Source: Gammaproteobacteria bacterium
GTDB lineage: Bacteria; Pseudomonadota; Gammaproteobacteria; Coxiellales; Coxiellaceae
Direction of reading: 5' to 3'
DNA length: 13,432 nucleotides
Assembly: GCA_021774015.1 (NCBI GenBank)
Contig: JAJFJO010000309.1
Span: forward strand, 1-13,432
The translations under genes and the position numbers were made by a program. This document shows positions 1 through 6,775 of the stretch, piece by piece; positions within the stretch are counted from its first letter, which is position 1; each line of letters begins with the position of its first letter. The notes below the pieces were generated by a model, which was not told where the DNA came from, did no database searches, and saw nothing but the letters and a program-made list of their open reading frames with translations.

Positions 1-37
1 ATGAATGCTGTGCTCTAACCAGCTGAGCTACATAGCC
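1..37 (-). tRNA. tRNA-Met(CAU), 5' half only
   Basis: Read on the minus strand from base 37, the sequence gives a 7-nt acceptor strand GGCTATG, TA, a D-stem GCTC, the D-loop AGCTGGTTA, GAGC, A, an anticodon 5' strand CAGCA, then TT and the anticodon CAT at bases 3-1. The layout matches bacterial elongator tRNA-Met closely, for example the E. coli metT start GGCTACGTAGCTCAG. The 3' half, with the rest of the anticodon arm and the T-arm, lies outside the window. A tRNA-Ile2 read as CAT before lysidine modification is the alternative, but the acceptor strand favours Met. Confidence 0.9.
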
Positions 38-509
38 ATGGGGGATGAAATTCTCGCGATTTCCCTCTCTAATGTCAAGTGATCAAACGAATGAATAAGA
101 ACTAAAGTTAAAATAACAGGTTTAAATCTAAAAAATACAGCTTAATCACGCTTATCAGCATAGCACCTTGATTCATCTAACCACTTCAAAAGTTGACCCA
201 TCACTAACAAGGTGATCACATAGCTCTTGAATATATTTTATAAATCAATATGTTACAATGGATGGGTATGCTCAACTGTGTTTGTAAGTAGATTGGAGTA
301 AGCGTATTTGAGCGGTTTTAACCATTAGAGTGTCTAATACGGATATTAATCTTATGCTTAAAGGAGTCTGGATTTTGACACTTCAGCTGGTGAGGGTTCA
401 ATATGGCTATTAATGTTTATTATTTTCTCATCACCAATAAGGTGACTACGCAATTTTTTAAGTTTCCTAAACCTGTTGCTATGATAATGGGGTTACAAGA
501 TAAACGCGT
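38..509. other. Intergenic stretch, no convincing gene
   Basis: This 470-bp region lies downstream of the pilW stop and upstream of the tRNA, both on the minus strand. I searched it for the missing C-terminal part of PilW in all three minus frames and found no recognisable continuation. A 47-codon plus-strand frame (403-546) overlaps the pilW end antisense and has no family resemblance. No clear terminator, repeat or RNA was seen. Confidence 0.5.
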
Positions 510-1118
510 TCAACTGCGTTTTTTAGGTTTAATATTGCCTGATTGATGATTCAGCTTTGCTAGTTCATACAGCGATGTTTTTTGTTCTGGACCATTGTTC
601 ACAGCAAGCTTGAAAAAAGTTTTAGCCGATTTTTTATTTTTCGCCATCATTTCACATAAACCGGCATTTTCATATGCAGCAGGCACTTGTAAATATCCTG
701 GTTCTTTTACAGCCTTAATAAATTGTTTGATCCCTTCTTGGTAACGGCCATGGCGGCATAAGAATGTGCCGTAATTATTATGTGCTGCACCTGATTTTGA
801 AGACACTTTAATTGCTTTTTGATAAAACCGATCAGCGAGTGCTAAATTATCGGTGGTTTCATAAAAATAACCCAACCCAAACCAACTTGACGGATCTTGT
901 GGGGCTAATTGCAAGGCCGTATCAAATTTCTTTTTAGCCATAACCGTATTCTTTCGTTTGAGATAATCAATGCCCATGCGCACATTTAGTTTGGCAGCGG
1001 CAGCGGTATTAATTTGCTGCTTATATTCCCCCGATGTTGAGCTTACGCAAGCATTCAAAGCAAGGCATACCAAAAGGATTAAAGCAAGTTTAAGGCTGTT
1101 TGTATAAAGGGTTTGCAT
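510..1118 (-). CDS. pilW: Type IV pilus biogenesis/stability lipoprotein PilW (PilF family), C-terminally short
   Basis: This is a lipoprotein of the outer-membrane pilotin family, which helps PilQ secretin multimers assemble for type IV pili. Residues 1-23 are a lipoprotein signal, with lipobox LNAC and lipidated Cys24. Four TPR units follow at about 42-74, 76-108, 110-142 and 146-179, with characteristic PilF wording such as AHNNYGTFLCRHGRY and AYENAGLCEM. A fifth TPR starts at about 181 (LYELAKLNHQSGN), but the protein ends with a basic tail at residue 202. Family members usually have about 250 residues and six TPRs, so the last fifty or so residues are missing. The start has a weak purine-rich stretch (GAGCGAGA) upstream. 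It is not next to its usual partners (rlmN, ispG, hisS). Family assignment is firm; whether the shortened protein works is open. Confidence 0.85.
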   Translation of the reverse strand: MQTLYTNSLKLALILLVCLALNACVSSTSGEYKQQINTAAAAKLNVRMGIDYLKRKNTVMAKKKFDTALQLAPQDPSSWFGLGYFYETTDNLALADRFYQKAIKVSSKSGAAHNNYGTFLCRHGRYQEGIKQFIKAVKEPGYLQVPAAYENAGLCEMMAKNKKSAKTFFKLAVNNGPEQKTSLYELAKLNHQSGNIKPKKRS

Positions 1119-1165
1119 GTGATTCTCGCTCTAATTTAATTAATTTGAACTATGAATAACTGGAG

Positions 1166-1205
1166 CTATGCGCATAGTCAAGGTAGTTTTAGTCCGGCAA
1201 TTATA
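1166..1205 (-). promoter_or_regulatory. Probable pilW promoter -10 and leader palindrome
   Basis: On the minus strand a perfect -10 hexamer TATAAT lies at 1205-1200, about 82 bases before the pilW start. No good -35 is visible at 17 bases, so the promoter is weak or activator-dependent. Downstream, in what would be the leader, is a perfect 12-bp palindrome CTATGCGCATAG (1166-1177) that could be an operator. Both readings are inference from sequence alone. Confidence 0.35.
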
Positions 1206-1370
1206 CCTTATTTTGAGTTATTTTGGTTGCTAAAACGTGATTAATTCTGACGTGCATCTCCGTTGTAAATTTGTGTTTTTTTTCATCAGATTGTGTGACA
1301 ATACCTAGGTTTGTTACCTTGTGATTGGATTTTGGTCAGCTTTAGTCTATTTAAGGCACATTGTAGTAGC

Positions 1371-1394
1371 AGTGTTCTTGGGCAACACTTTTTT
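1371..1394 (+). terminator. Rho-independent terminator-like hairpin on the plus strand
   Basis: AGTGTT (1371-1376) pairs with AACACT (1384-1389) across a 7-nt loop, and a run of six T (1389-1394) follows. The order of hairpin then T tract makes it a plus-strand terminator. No plus-strand gene is visible upstream, and on the minus strand no T run follows, so it is not a good terminator for the ATPase operon. It could end a small RNA or antisense transcript from the 1119-1370 spacer. The rest of that spacer shows nothing coding. Confidence 0.5.
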
Positions 1395-1452
1395 ATTTGT
1401 GCGATAGTAAAGGTTATTAAAAGGGTTGTGCTGTTTACTGCCAGTATAGGTA

Positions 1453-3060
1453 TTATCTGATATACGGCACCGCCTCTAATAAACTTTGAGTATAAGCATG
1501 CGAAGGGTTGGTTAAAACATCCTGAGTTGAACCTTGCTCAACAAGCTTGCCATGATACATCACCGCGACGGTATGCGCTAAATAAGCCACGATAGAAATA
1601 TTGTGGGTAATTAATAAATACGATAAACCCAACCGCTTTTGCAAATCATTTAATAATTGTAACACCTGCATTTGAATAGAGACATCCAATGCGCTGGTGG
1701 GCTCATCTAAAATTAATAATTTGGGTTCTAACGCAAGGGCGCGCGCGATACAAATGCGTTGTCGTTGCCCGCCAGAAAATTCATGAGGGTAGCGCCATTT
1801 CATTTGAGGGAGCAAGTCCACTTGCTCTAATAGTTCATCCACTTTGATAAGTGCGTCTTTGCGATTTTTAGTTTTCCCTAAAGCGATTAAACCTTCAGCA
1901 ACGCTGTCCCCGACCATCATACGAGGATTTAAGGAAGAATAAGGATCTTGAAAAATAATTTGCATGTTGTCGCGCATTTTATGAGTTTGTCGGCGTGACA
2001 GCTCGAGTAAGTTGACGCCATCCAGTTCAATATTACCCGCAGTAGCTTGAATTAATTTTATAATGCCCTTTCCTGTGGTGGTCTTCCCAGAACCTGATTC
2101 GCCCACCAGCGCCATGGTTTCGCCTTTGTTAATAGTAAAACTGATATCATCGACGGCTTTAACATCGCCAATGTGTCGACGCAGGGTGCTGGAACGAATA
2201 GGAAAATATATTTTTAAATTTTCTACAATTAATAAGGGTGGGTTATTTGAGTCCGGCCTTTTTTGTATATCGTCTGGGGGAATGGCATTAATTAATAGCT
2301 GGCTGTATTCATGTTGCGGTGCTGCAAAAAAGGCTTCAGAGGATGCTTGCTCGACAATACGGCCGTTTTGCATCACGATAACTTCGTCAGCAACCTGTGA
2401 TACCACCGCTAAATCATGAGTGATAAATAATAAGGTCATGTTGCGTTCGCGCTGTAAGCGTTTCAATAGTGATAACACTTGCGCTTGGATAGTGACATCT
2501 AGCGCTGTGGTGGGTTCATCAGCAATTAACAGCTCGGGTTCACCGCTGAGCGCCATGGCGATCATTGCGCGCTGGCGCATGCCGCCAGATAATTCATGTG
2601 GGTATGACCGAAAACATTGTGCAGTATCGCGAATGCCGACTTCTTCAAATAGCTCCATAGCACGTTGTTTTGCTTGACGACGATTCATTTTAAAATGAGT
2701 GCGCATTAATTCACTGAGTTGTTGGCCAACGGTGAGCACAGGATTAAAGGCTGACATCGCATCTTGAAAAATCATACCAATGTGTCGCCCACGTACTCGA
2801 CGCATCTGTTGTTCTGATAAGGTTAATAAATCTTGATCGTTAAATACAATGTAACTTTTATCAGTAATAGCGGCGGTGTGTGGTAGCAATTGCATGATGG
2901 CCTGAGCAGTCATGCTTTTCCCGCTGCCGGATTCACCAACCAGTCCAACGCATTGCCCTTTTTGTATGTCGAGAGAAAAATCTGAGACGACTTCTGTGTA
3001 TTGTGAGCCATACATAAAGGCGACGCTAAGGTGTTGTATGCTTAATACGGTATTGCTCAT
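1453..3060 (-). CDS. yejF: Peptide ABC transporter, fused double ATP-binding protein (YejF type)
   Basis: Cytoplasmic motor of the importer: one polypeptide of 535 residues carries two complete ABC domains, as in YejF (529 residues in E. coli). Domain 1 has Walker A GESGSGKS at about 42-49, signature LSGGMRQR 157-164, Walker B LLIADE 177-182 and switch His215. Domain 2 has GESGSGKT 320-327, FSGGQRQR 428-435, LLILDE 448-453 and a His near 486. No catalytic residue is missing, so both ATP sites should be competent. I chose the ATG at 3060 (MSNTVLSIQHL), one base after the permease stop. The frame is open back to 3114, but that extension lies inside the permease gene and is not conserved-looking. 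It is the last gene of the permease operon and is translated in coupling with it. GsiA- or DppDF-like specificity is also possible. Confidence 0.85.
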   Translation of the reverse strand: MSNTVLSIQHLSVAFMYGSQYTEVVSDFSLDIQKGQCVGLVGESGSGKSMTAQAIMQLLPHTAAITDKSYIVFNDQDLLTLSEQQMRRVRGRHIGMIFQDAMSAFNPVLTVGQQLSELMRTHFKMNRRQAKQRAMELFEEVGIRDTAQCFRSYPHELSGGMRQRAMIAMALSGEPELLIADEPTTALDVTIQAQVLSLLKRLQRERNMTLLFITHDLAVVSQVADEVIVMQNGRIVEQASSEAFFAAPQHEYSQLLINAIPPDDIQKRPDSNNPPLLIVENLKIYFPIRSSTLRRHIGDVKAVDDISFTINKGETMALVGESGSGKTTTGKGIIKLIQATAGNIELDGVNLLELSRRQTHKMRDNMQIIFQDPYSSLNPRMMVGDSVAEGLIALGKTKNRKDALIKVDELLEQVDLLPQMKWRYPHEFSGGQRQRICIARALALEPKLLILDEPTSALDVSIQMQVLQLLNDLQKRLGLSYLLITHNISIVAYLAHTVAVMYHGKLVEQGSTQDVLTNPSHAYTQSLLEAVPYIR

Positions 3061-3061
3061 A

Positions 3062-4477
3062 TTATTCATCACGCAGTTGTCGAAGTTTAGGGTCAAATGC
3101 ATCACGCACAGCATCTGAAAATATATTTGCAGATAGTACGAGTAGAAACATAAAAATAAGCGCGGCTAATAGCGGCCACCACACCAAAGGTTCGCGCGCC
3201 AATTCCAAGCGCGAGCTATTAATCATATTGCCCCAGCTCATCGTGGTGGGGTCTACGCCAACACCAACGTAAGATAAAACAGCTTCAGCTAATACTAAAC
3301 CGCTAAAATCAATAACCATTGTAATTAACACGATATGCATAACATTGGGAATAATATGTCGAATGATAATGCTACGGCTTTTAACGCCTAATGATTTTGC
3401 GGCTTGAATATATTCTAGGTTATTCAGTTTCAACGTTTCTGCACGTAACAAACGGCATAACCCGGCCCAAGAGGTTAAGCCTAAAATCAAGCACAGTGCC
3501 AGCAAGCGAGCATCGGCGCGTTGCATTAATGTTGGGAATAAATTTGGGTGACTATTAATATACACTTGCAGCACGAGTATGCTAGCAGAAATTAATAATA
3601 CGCCGGGAATTGAGCTCAGTGTTGTGTAGAGGTATTGAATAACATCATCTGTCCATCCGCCAAAGTAGCCGGCAAGGGTTCCAAATACTAGAGCAAATGG
3701 CAGCATAAACAATGTGGTTAATGTTCCGATGAGCAAGCCTGTTCGTATGCTATTCAATGTCTCATAAAATACATCGCTACCTACTTTGTCGGTACCAAAA
3801 ATATGATAGTGAGTGGCTAGGCAGGCAATAATGGCGATAAGAATGATGATGGCGCCAAAGGTAATGATGGTTTCTCGCCAAGCAACATAGGTTTTCCCTC
3901 TAATGATCTGTGACAATGTTTTCGAAAAATGTTGCTTGTTGCGATAAGCGATAGCGCTAATAAGTAACCCGGATAATAGAATAAAAATAGCGGAGCCAAT
4001 AAAAAAACCTTTGATGATTTTTTTGCTAATATCCCATGCTTTTTGCTGTTCTGGATTCGTGAGGTGAGCGCCGCCATATTTCAATCGAGGATAGGCTCGT
4101 ACCTCCTTGCCGCTTGGTAGGGTAACAATAGCCTGATTAAATAAATGTGTGGCAAAAGGCGCGGAATACGTTTTTTCATTTTGCTGGCCAAGCGGGCTAA
4201 TTAATAAGTCTAATACACTTTTAACCTGTGTGTTTATTTGCGCAGTAACTGGGTTGGTTTTTGTAATGCGTAAGTGGATTGAATCCAACAAGCCGATGCC
4301 AACGAAAAAAAGTAGTATGACCAGTGCGACCATGCCAAGTTTGTGGTGCAACACTTGAGACCAAGGTTCTCGTAAATGCGCCTGTTTGCGCATCCAAAAC
4401 CCACAAATAATGGCAATAACGAATAGCCCATAAACGAGCCAGTCGCTAATTAACATGGCAGATTCAATTTTCATCAT
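3062..4477 (-). CDS. Peptide ABC transporter permease, DppC/YejE type with N-terminal extension
   Basis: Second inner-membrane permease of the importer. The C-terminal half is a standard BPD_transp_1 module: GTDKVGSDVF at about 228-237, the EAA loop (EYIQAAKSLGVKSRSIIIRH, 355-374) that docks on the ATPase, and the ending DAVRDAFDP as in YejE. Hydrophobic segments lie near 10-29, 46-64, 153-177, 201-221, 245-270, 285-303, 380-400 and 432-455. At 471 residues it is about 130 longer than E. coli YejE. The extra part is N-terminal: two or three additional membrane spans and a polar region at about 65-150 that is probably periplasmic. Its ATG overlaps the stop of the upstream permease as ATGA, and the ATPase starts one base after its own stop, so the three genes are translationally coupled. 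A YejE-like role is inferred from gene order. Confidence 0.85.
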   Translation of the reverse strand: MMKIESAMLISDWLVYGLFVIAIICGFWMRKQAHLREPWSQVLHHKLGMVALVILLFFVGIGLLDSIHLRITKTNPVTAQINTQVKSVLDLLISPLGQQNEKTYSAPFATHLFNQAIVTLPSGKEVRAYPRLKYGGAHLTNPEQQKAWDISKKIIKGFFIGSAIFILLSGLLISAIAYRNKQHFSKTLSQIIRGKTYVAWRETIITFGAIIILIAIIACLATHYHIFGTDKVGSDVFYETLNSIRTGLLIGTLTTLFMLPFALVFGTLAGYFGGWTDDVIQYLYTTLSSIPGVLLISASILVLQVYINSHPNLFPTLMQRADARLLALCLILGLTSWAGLCRLLRAETLKLNNLEYIQAAKSLGVKSRSIIIRHIIPNVMHIVLITMVIDFSGLVLAEAVLSYVGVGVDPTTMSWGNMINSSRLELAREPLVWWPLLAALIFMFLLVLSANIFSDAVRDAFDPKLRQLRDE

Positions 4478-5463
4478 GAGCGTTGTTCGCTAAATTTAAC
4501 TCGGGGGTCAACCAGAGTGTATGATAAATCAGTGAGGATTAAACCGATGATATATAAGATCGTGCCGAGAAATACCATGACGCGTACAATATCAAAATCT
4601 TGATGTTGAATAGCGTCGATGGTGTAGCTACCAAGTCCAGGGATGCCAAAAAACGATTCCATGATTAAGCTGCCCATAAATAACATCGGAATAATAACAA
4701 CGATGCCTGTGAGTATAGGAATCATGGCGTTCTTTAAAACGTGTTTATAGAGGACAACTAATTCGGACAACCCTTTTGATCGCGCAGTACGAACATAGTC
4801 TTTATTAATTTCTTCTAAGAAAATAGTGCGATACCAACGTGTGCTTGCGCCGATGCCGCTGATGATGCCTATCACAACGGGAAGAATTAAGAATTTAATC
4901 GCATCCCAGCCGCCGTGGTAACCGGATACGGGCACTAGTCTTAATACTTTCCCAAACACGTGTTGCCCGACAATGATGTAAAACAATCCCGATATCGACA
5001 TCATGATTACACAGACAATTACCCCGAAGACATCAAAATATGAGCCGCGAAATAAAGCAATGAGTAATGCAAAGGTAATATTAATCGCAAGGCCAAATAA
5101 CAATGTGGGTATCGCTAATGCAAGGCTGGGCCACATGCGTTGGCCAATGTCGTGGCTAATATCGCGGCCTTGATCAGACTGGCCAAAGTTAAAGGTAAAG
5201 AGCTCAACGGATTTTGTAAAAAACAACGTGTCGGTTATTTTCTTTGCGCCGGCAGCTTGTGGGTTATAAAAGAGGGGCTTGTCGTAACCGTGTTCCTGTT
5301 TCCAGAGAGTGATGGTGTTTTGCGTGACATGCTTATTGCCCAGATGCATGCGAGCCATATCATCGGGGCTATTGACCATAAAAAACAGCGCGAAGGTAAT
5401 CAGATTGACGCCGATGAGGATGGGTATAGCGTAGATGATGCGCCGAATAATGTAACCAAGCAT
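4474..5463 (-). CDS. Peptide ABC transporter permease, DppB/YejB type
   Basis: First inner-membrane permease of the importer, 329 residues. It starts with the family N-terminus MLGYIIRRIIYAIPILIGVN, has a large first periplasmic region (about 31-110) and hydrophobic segments near 10-30, 112-136, 143-168, 190-206, 247-268 and 296-312. The EAA loop at about 217-246 (EEINKDYVRTARSKGLSE) is intact. The C-terminus DLSYTLVDPRVKF matches the YejB ending, although the protein is shorter than E. coli YejB (364) and close to DppB/OppB. An AGGA sequence lies 10 bases before the ATG. It is the first gene of the coupled three-gene operon, downstream of the promoter at 5504-5532. The matching binding protein is not adjacent but at 9720-11885. 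Confidence 0.87.
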   Translation of the reverse strand: MLGYIIRRIIYAIPILIGVNLITFALFFMVNSPDDMARMHLGNKHVTQNTITLWKQEHGYDKPLFYNPQAAGAKKITDTLFFTKSVELFTFNFGQSDQGRDISHDIGQRMWPSLALAIPTLLFGLAINITFALLIALFRGSYFDVFGVIVCVIMMSISGLFYIIVGQHVFGKVLRLVPVSGYHGGWDAIKFLILPVVIGIISGIGASTRWYRTIFLEEINKDYVRTARSKGLSELVVLYKHVLKNAMIPILTGIVVIIPMLFMGSLIMESFFGIPGLGSYTIDAIQHQDFDIVRVMVFLGTILYIIGLILTDLSYTLVDPRVKFSEQRS

Positions 5464-5502
5464 AGCAAGTCGATCCTTTGACTAAGTCGCTCTATAAATG
5501 AC

Positions 5503-5558
5503 TATAATACAGTATGTTATATCGGGTGTCATTGCTCAAATGCGCCCTATTTCGTTAG
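5503..5558. repeat. Promoter-region repeat, copy 1
   Basis: TATAATACAGT (5503-5513) and TATTTCGTTAG (5548-5558) recur in the same order at 5963-5973 and 6007-6017. Start-to-start spacing is 45 here and 44 in the other copy; the stretch between them is only weakly alike. This copy covers the promoter of the permease operon. It may be a shared regulatory unit or a relic of duplication or insertion. Confidence 0.5.
5504..5532 (-). promoter_or_regulatory. Sigma70-like promoter of the permease/ATPase operon
   Basis: On the minus strand ATGACA (5532-5527) and TATTAT (5509-5504) each match the consensus hexamer at five of six positions and are separated by exactly 17 bases. Transcription would start near 5497, leaving a leader of roughly 35 bases before the permease ATG at 5463. 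This promoter would let the permease operon be expressed independently of the distant binding-protein gene. Confidence 0.6.
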
Positions 5559-5616
5559 TTTGAGGTCTGGAATGGTAGAGCGACAGGTGTCTTATTGGAA
5601 ATCGGCTCAGTAACAA

Positions 5617-5913
5617 TCAGATTTCTTCACCAAAGTAGGCTTCGTAGGGTTTAGCTAACAAGCCCTCTAGTTTACCAGCTAAATCTTTTATGTATGGCTT
5701 TTCAAATTGCTGCATGTGCTCTTCTTTGCTGGTCCAGTTTTCATATAAAATAAACTGTTGAGCGTTATCAATATTTTTATGTAACCTGTATTCTATATTT
5801 GTTTTTTCAGAGCGGCTTGGCTCAACAACATTTTCTAATATTAACTGCAGCTCAGCCTCTTTTCCTGGTTTTGCTTCAAGAATAACAACTACGGTATGCG
5901 GTTTATTGTTCAT
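5617..5913 (-). CDS. Antibiotic biosynthesis monooxygenase (ABM) domain protein, putative quinol monooxygenase
   Basis: A 98-residue single-domain protein of the ABM fold (dimeric alpha+beta barrel, relatives such as YgiN). The opening HTVVVILEAKPGKEAELQLIL, the central FILYENWTSKEEHMQQF (about 54-70, the hallmark E-x-W-x-s motif of the family) and the closing PYEAYF place it well. Members act without metal or cofactor on quinols or polyphenols in the cytoplasm; the substrate here is unknown. A strong ribosome binding site AAAAGGA lies about 8 bases before the ATG. The gene sits alone between two related promoter segments (5503-5558 and 5963-6017), upstream of and in the same direction as the permease operon. 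Any link to peptide uptake is not evident. Confidence 0.8.
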   Translation of the reverse strand: MNNKPHTVVVILEAKPGKEAELQLILENVVEPSRSEKTNIEYRLHKNIDNAQQFILYENWTSKEEHMQQFEKPYIKDLAGKLEGLLAKPYEAYFGEEI

Positions 5914-5962
5914 GTTCTTATCCTTTTTATTTAATCAGTAGGGCTTACCTCAGATAACTTAT

Positions 5963-6017
5963 TATAATACAGTGGGTTGTGTAGTATCTGCCCCTGGAAA
6001 AGCCCATATTTCGTTAG
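5963..6017. repeat. Promoter-region repeat, copy 2, with -10 of the ABM gene
   Basis: Second copy of the pair TATAATACAGT (5963-5973) plus TATTTCGTTAG (6007-6017). On the minus strand the first element supplies TATTATAAT, a plausible -10 about 50 bases before the ABM start at 5913; a good -35 was not seen. The right end (from 6005) is also the left arm of the inverted repeat at 6005-6065. Confidence 0.45.
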
Positions 6018-6065
6018 CATCCTAACAATTTATGGCTTATTTTGTTGCCTAACTCACGAAATATG
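6005..6065. repeat. Inverted repeat upstream of the truncated DUF4143 gene
   Basis: CATATTTCGT (6005-6014) is mirrored exactly by ACGAAATATG (6056-6065). The match continues as TTAG on the left and CTAA on the right if a 3-nt insertion (GAG) is allowed in the right arm. The 41-nt centre contains further weak self-complementarity (GTTAG, CTAAC). It ends 14 bases before the start of the truncated gene, the same relative place as the palindromes before the two following ATPase genes. Confidence 0.6.
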
Positions 6066-6079
6066 ATTGTTATTGGGTA

Positions 6080-6643
6080 ATGAAATCTCGTCTGCTTACA
6101 AAACAGCTGCAAACAGCTCTGACTCATAATACCATTAGTTCTTACTATCAAATATTGAGTGATTGTTTGATTGTAGAGCGTGTTGACCCAATTACTACTA
6201 GTAGTACAAGGAGACAGCTTACAAAACCACCAAAAATGCTATTTTTTGATTTAGGTTTGCGGCGACTTGCGGCCAATGAGGGTGTGCGCTTGCCGGAGGA
6301 ATATTTTGGTAGGCTGTTTGAGCAATTTGTAGGGCTAGAGCTATTGAGGCGTGGCCGTCTTATTAACCCACGCTTAAAATTATGTTATTGGCGTGACTCC
6401 AGTGGGCCAGAAGTTGACTGGATTTTGAGTCACCAAGGCAAATTTATTCCTCTTGAAGTTAAATGGACGCAATCGCCAAAAGCAAAAGATATTAGGCATT
6501 TGGAAATTTTTTGTAGAGAATATGGTGTTTCCGAGGGATATGTTATTTGTCGTTGCACCCAAAAATTAAAGTTAACAGATAACATCTATGCTATTCCTTG
6601 GCAACAAATCGATAATTTTTGTGTGGAAAATATTTTTAATTAG
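6080..6643 (+). pseudogene. 5'-truncated AAA/DUF4143 ATPase: only the winged-helix and DUF4143 nuclease-like part remains
   Basis: The 187 residues match only the C-terminal half of AAA_14/DUF4143 proteins. Residues 13-36 (LTHNTISSYYQILSDCLIVE) are the second half of the helix-turn-helix linker, and KPPKMLFFDLGLRRLAANEG (49-68) starts the DUF4143 domain. The PD-(D/E)XK-like residues look intact: Glu81 in FEQFVGLEL, Asp113 in GPEVDWIL, and Glu126/Lys128 in PLEVKW. There is no P-loop, Walker B or AAA domain. The frame is open upstream only to 6053, and nothing of the ATPase part is visible before it, so about 200 N-terminal residues are gone. No clear ribosome binding site precedes the ATG. Most likely a decaying remnant; a stand-alone nuclease-like protein is the less likely alternative. 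Confidence 0.75.
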
Positions 6644-6714
6644 TTAGGTTTAATTTACGCTAAGTGGGTGGTGTTGCACTATGTGTCAGTATACAAGACA
6701 TCTTTTTGCTATTT

Positions 6715-6770
6715 ATTGTCTTGCATAATAGTACATAATAGCGTATATTTGTACTATCATAAAAGACAAT
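6715..6770 (+). promoter_or_regulatory. Long imperfect palindrome over the promoter of the AAA/DUF4143 gene
   Basis: ATTGTCTTGCATAATAGTAC (6715-6734) is mirrored by GTACTATCATAAAAGACAAT (6751-6770) at 17 of 20 positions, around a 16-nt centre. Inside it lie TTGCAT (6721-6726) and TATATT (6744-6749) with 17 bases between: a fair -10 and a poor -35. Transcription would begin within the right arm, about 20 bases before the start codon. A protein bound here would cover the promoter, so an autoregulatory operator is likely. That the adjacent ATPase binds it is inference. Confidence 0.6.
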
Positions 6771-6775
6771 GATGA

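Noticed and set aside
1..509. tRNA-Met as the attachment site of an island entering this window
   Set aside because: Only the 5' half of the tRNA faces the window; integrases usually use the 3' end, which lies outside, and no integrase or 3'-end repeat is seen here.
403..546. 47-codon plus-strand ORF starting MAINVYYFLITNK
   Set aside because: It overlaps the pilW 3' end antisense, has no recognisable family and no good promoter spacing; more likely a chance frame.
2063..2677. Two plus-strand ORFs opposite the fused ATPase
   Set aside because: They are antisense reflections of conserved ABC sequence and show no independent family features or initiation signals.
3061..3114. Extended N-terminus of the fused ATPase from an ATG at 3114
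   Set aside because: The extra 18 residues lie entirely within the end of the upstream permease gene; ABC sequence starts right after the ATG at 3060, which sits one base after the permease stop.
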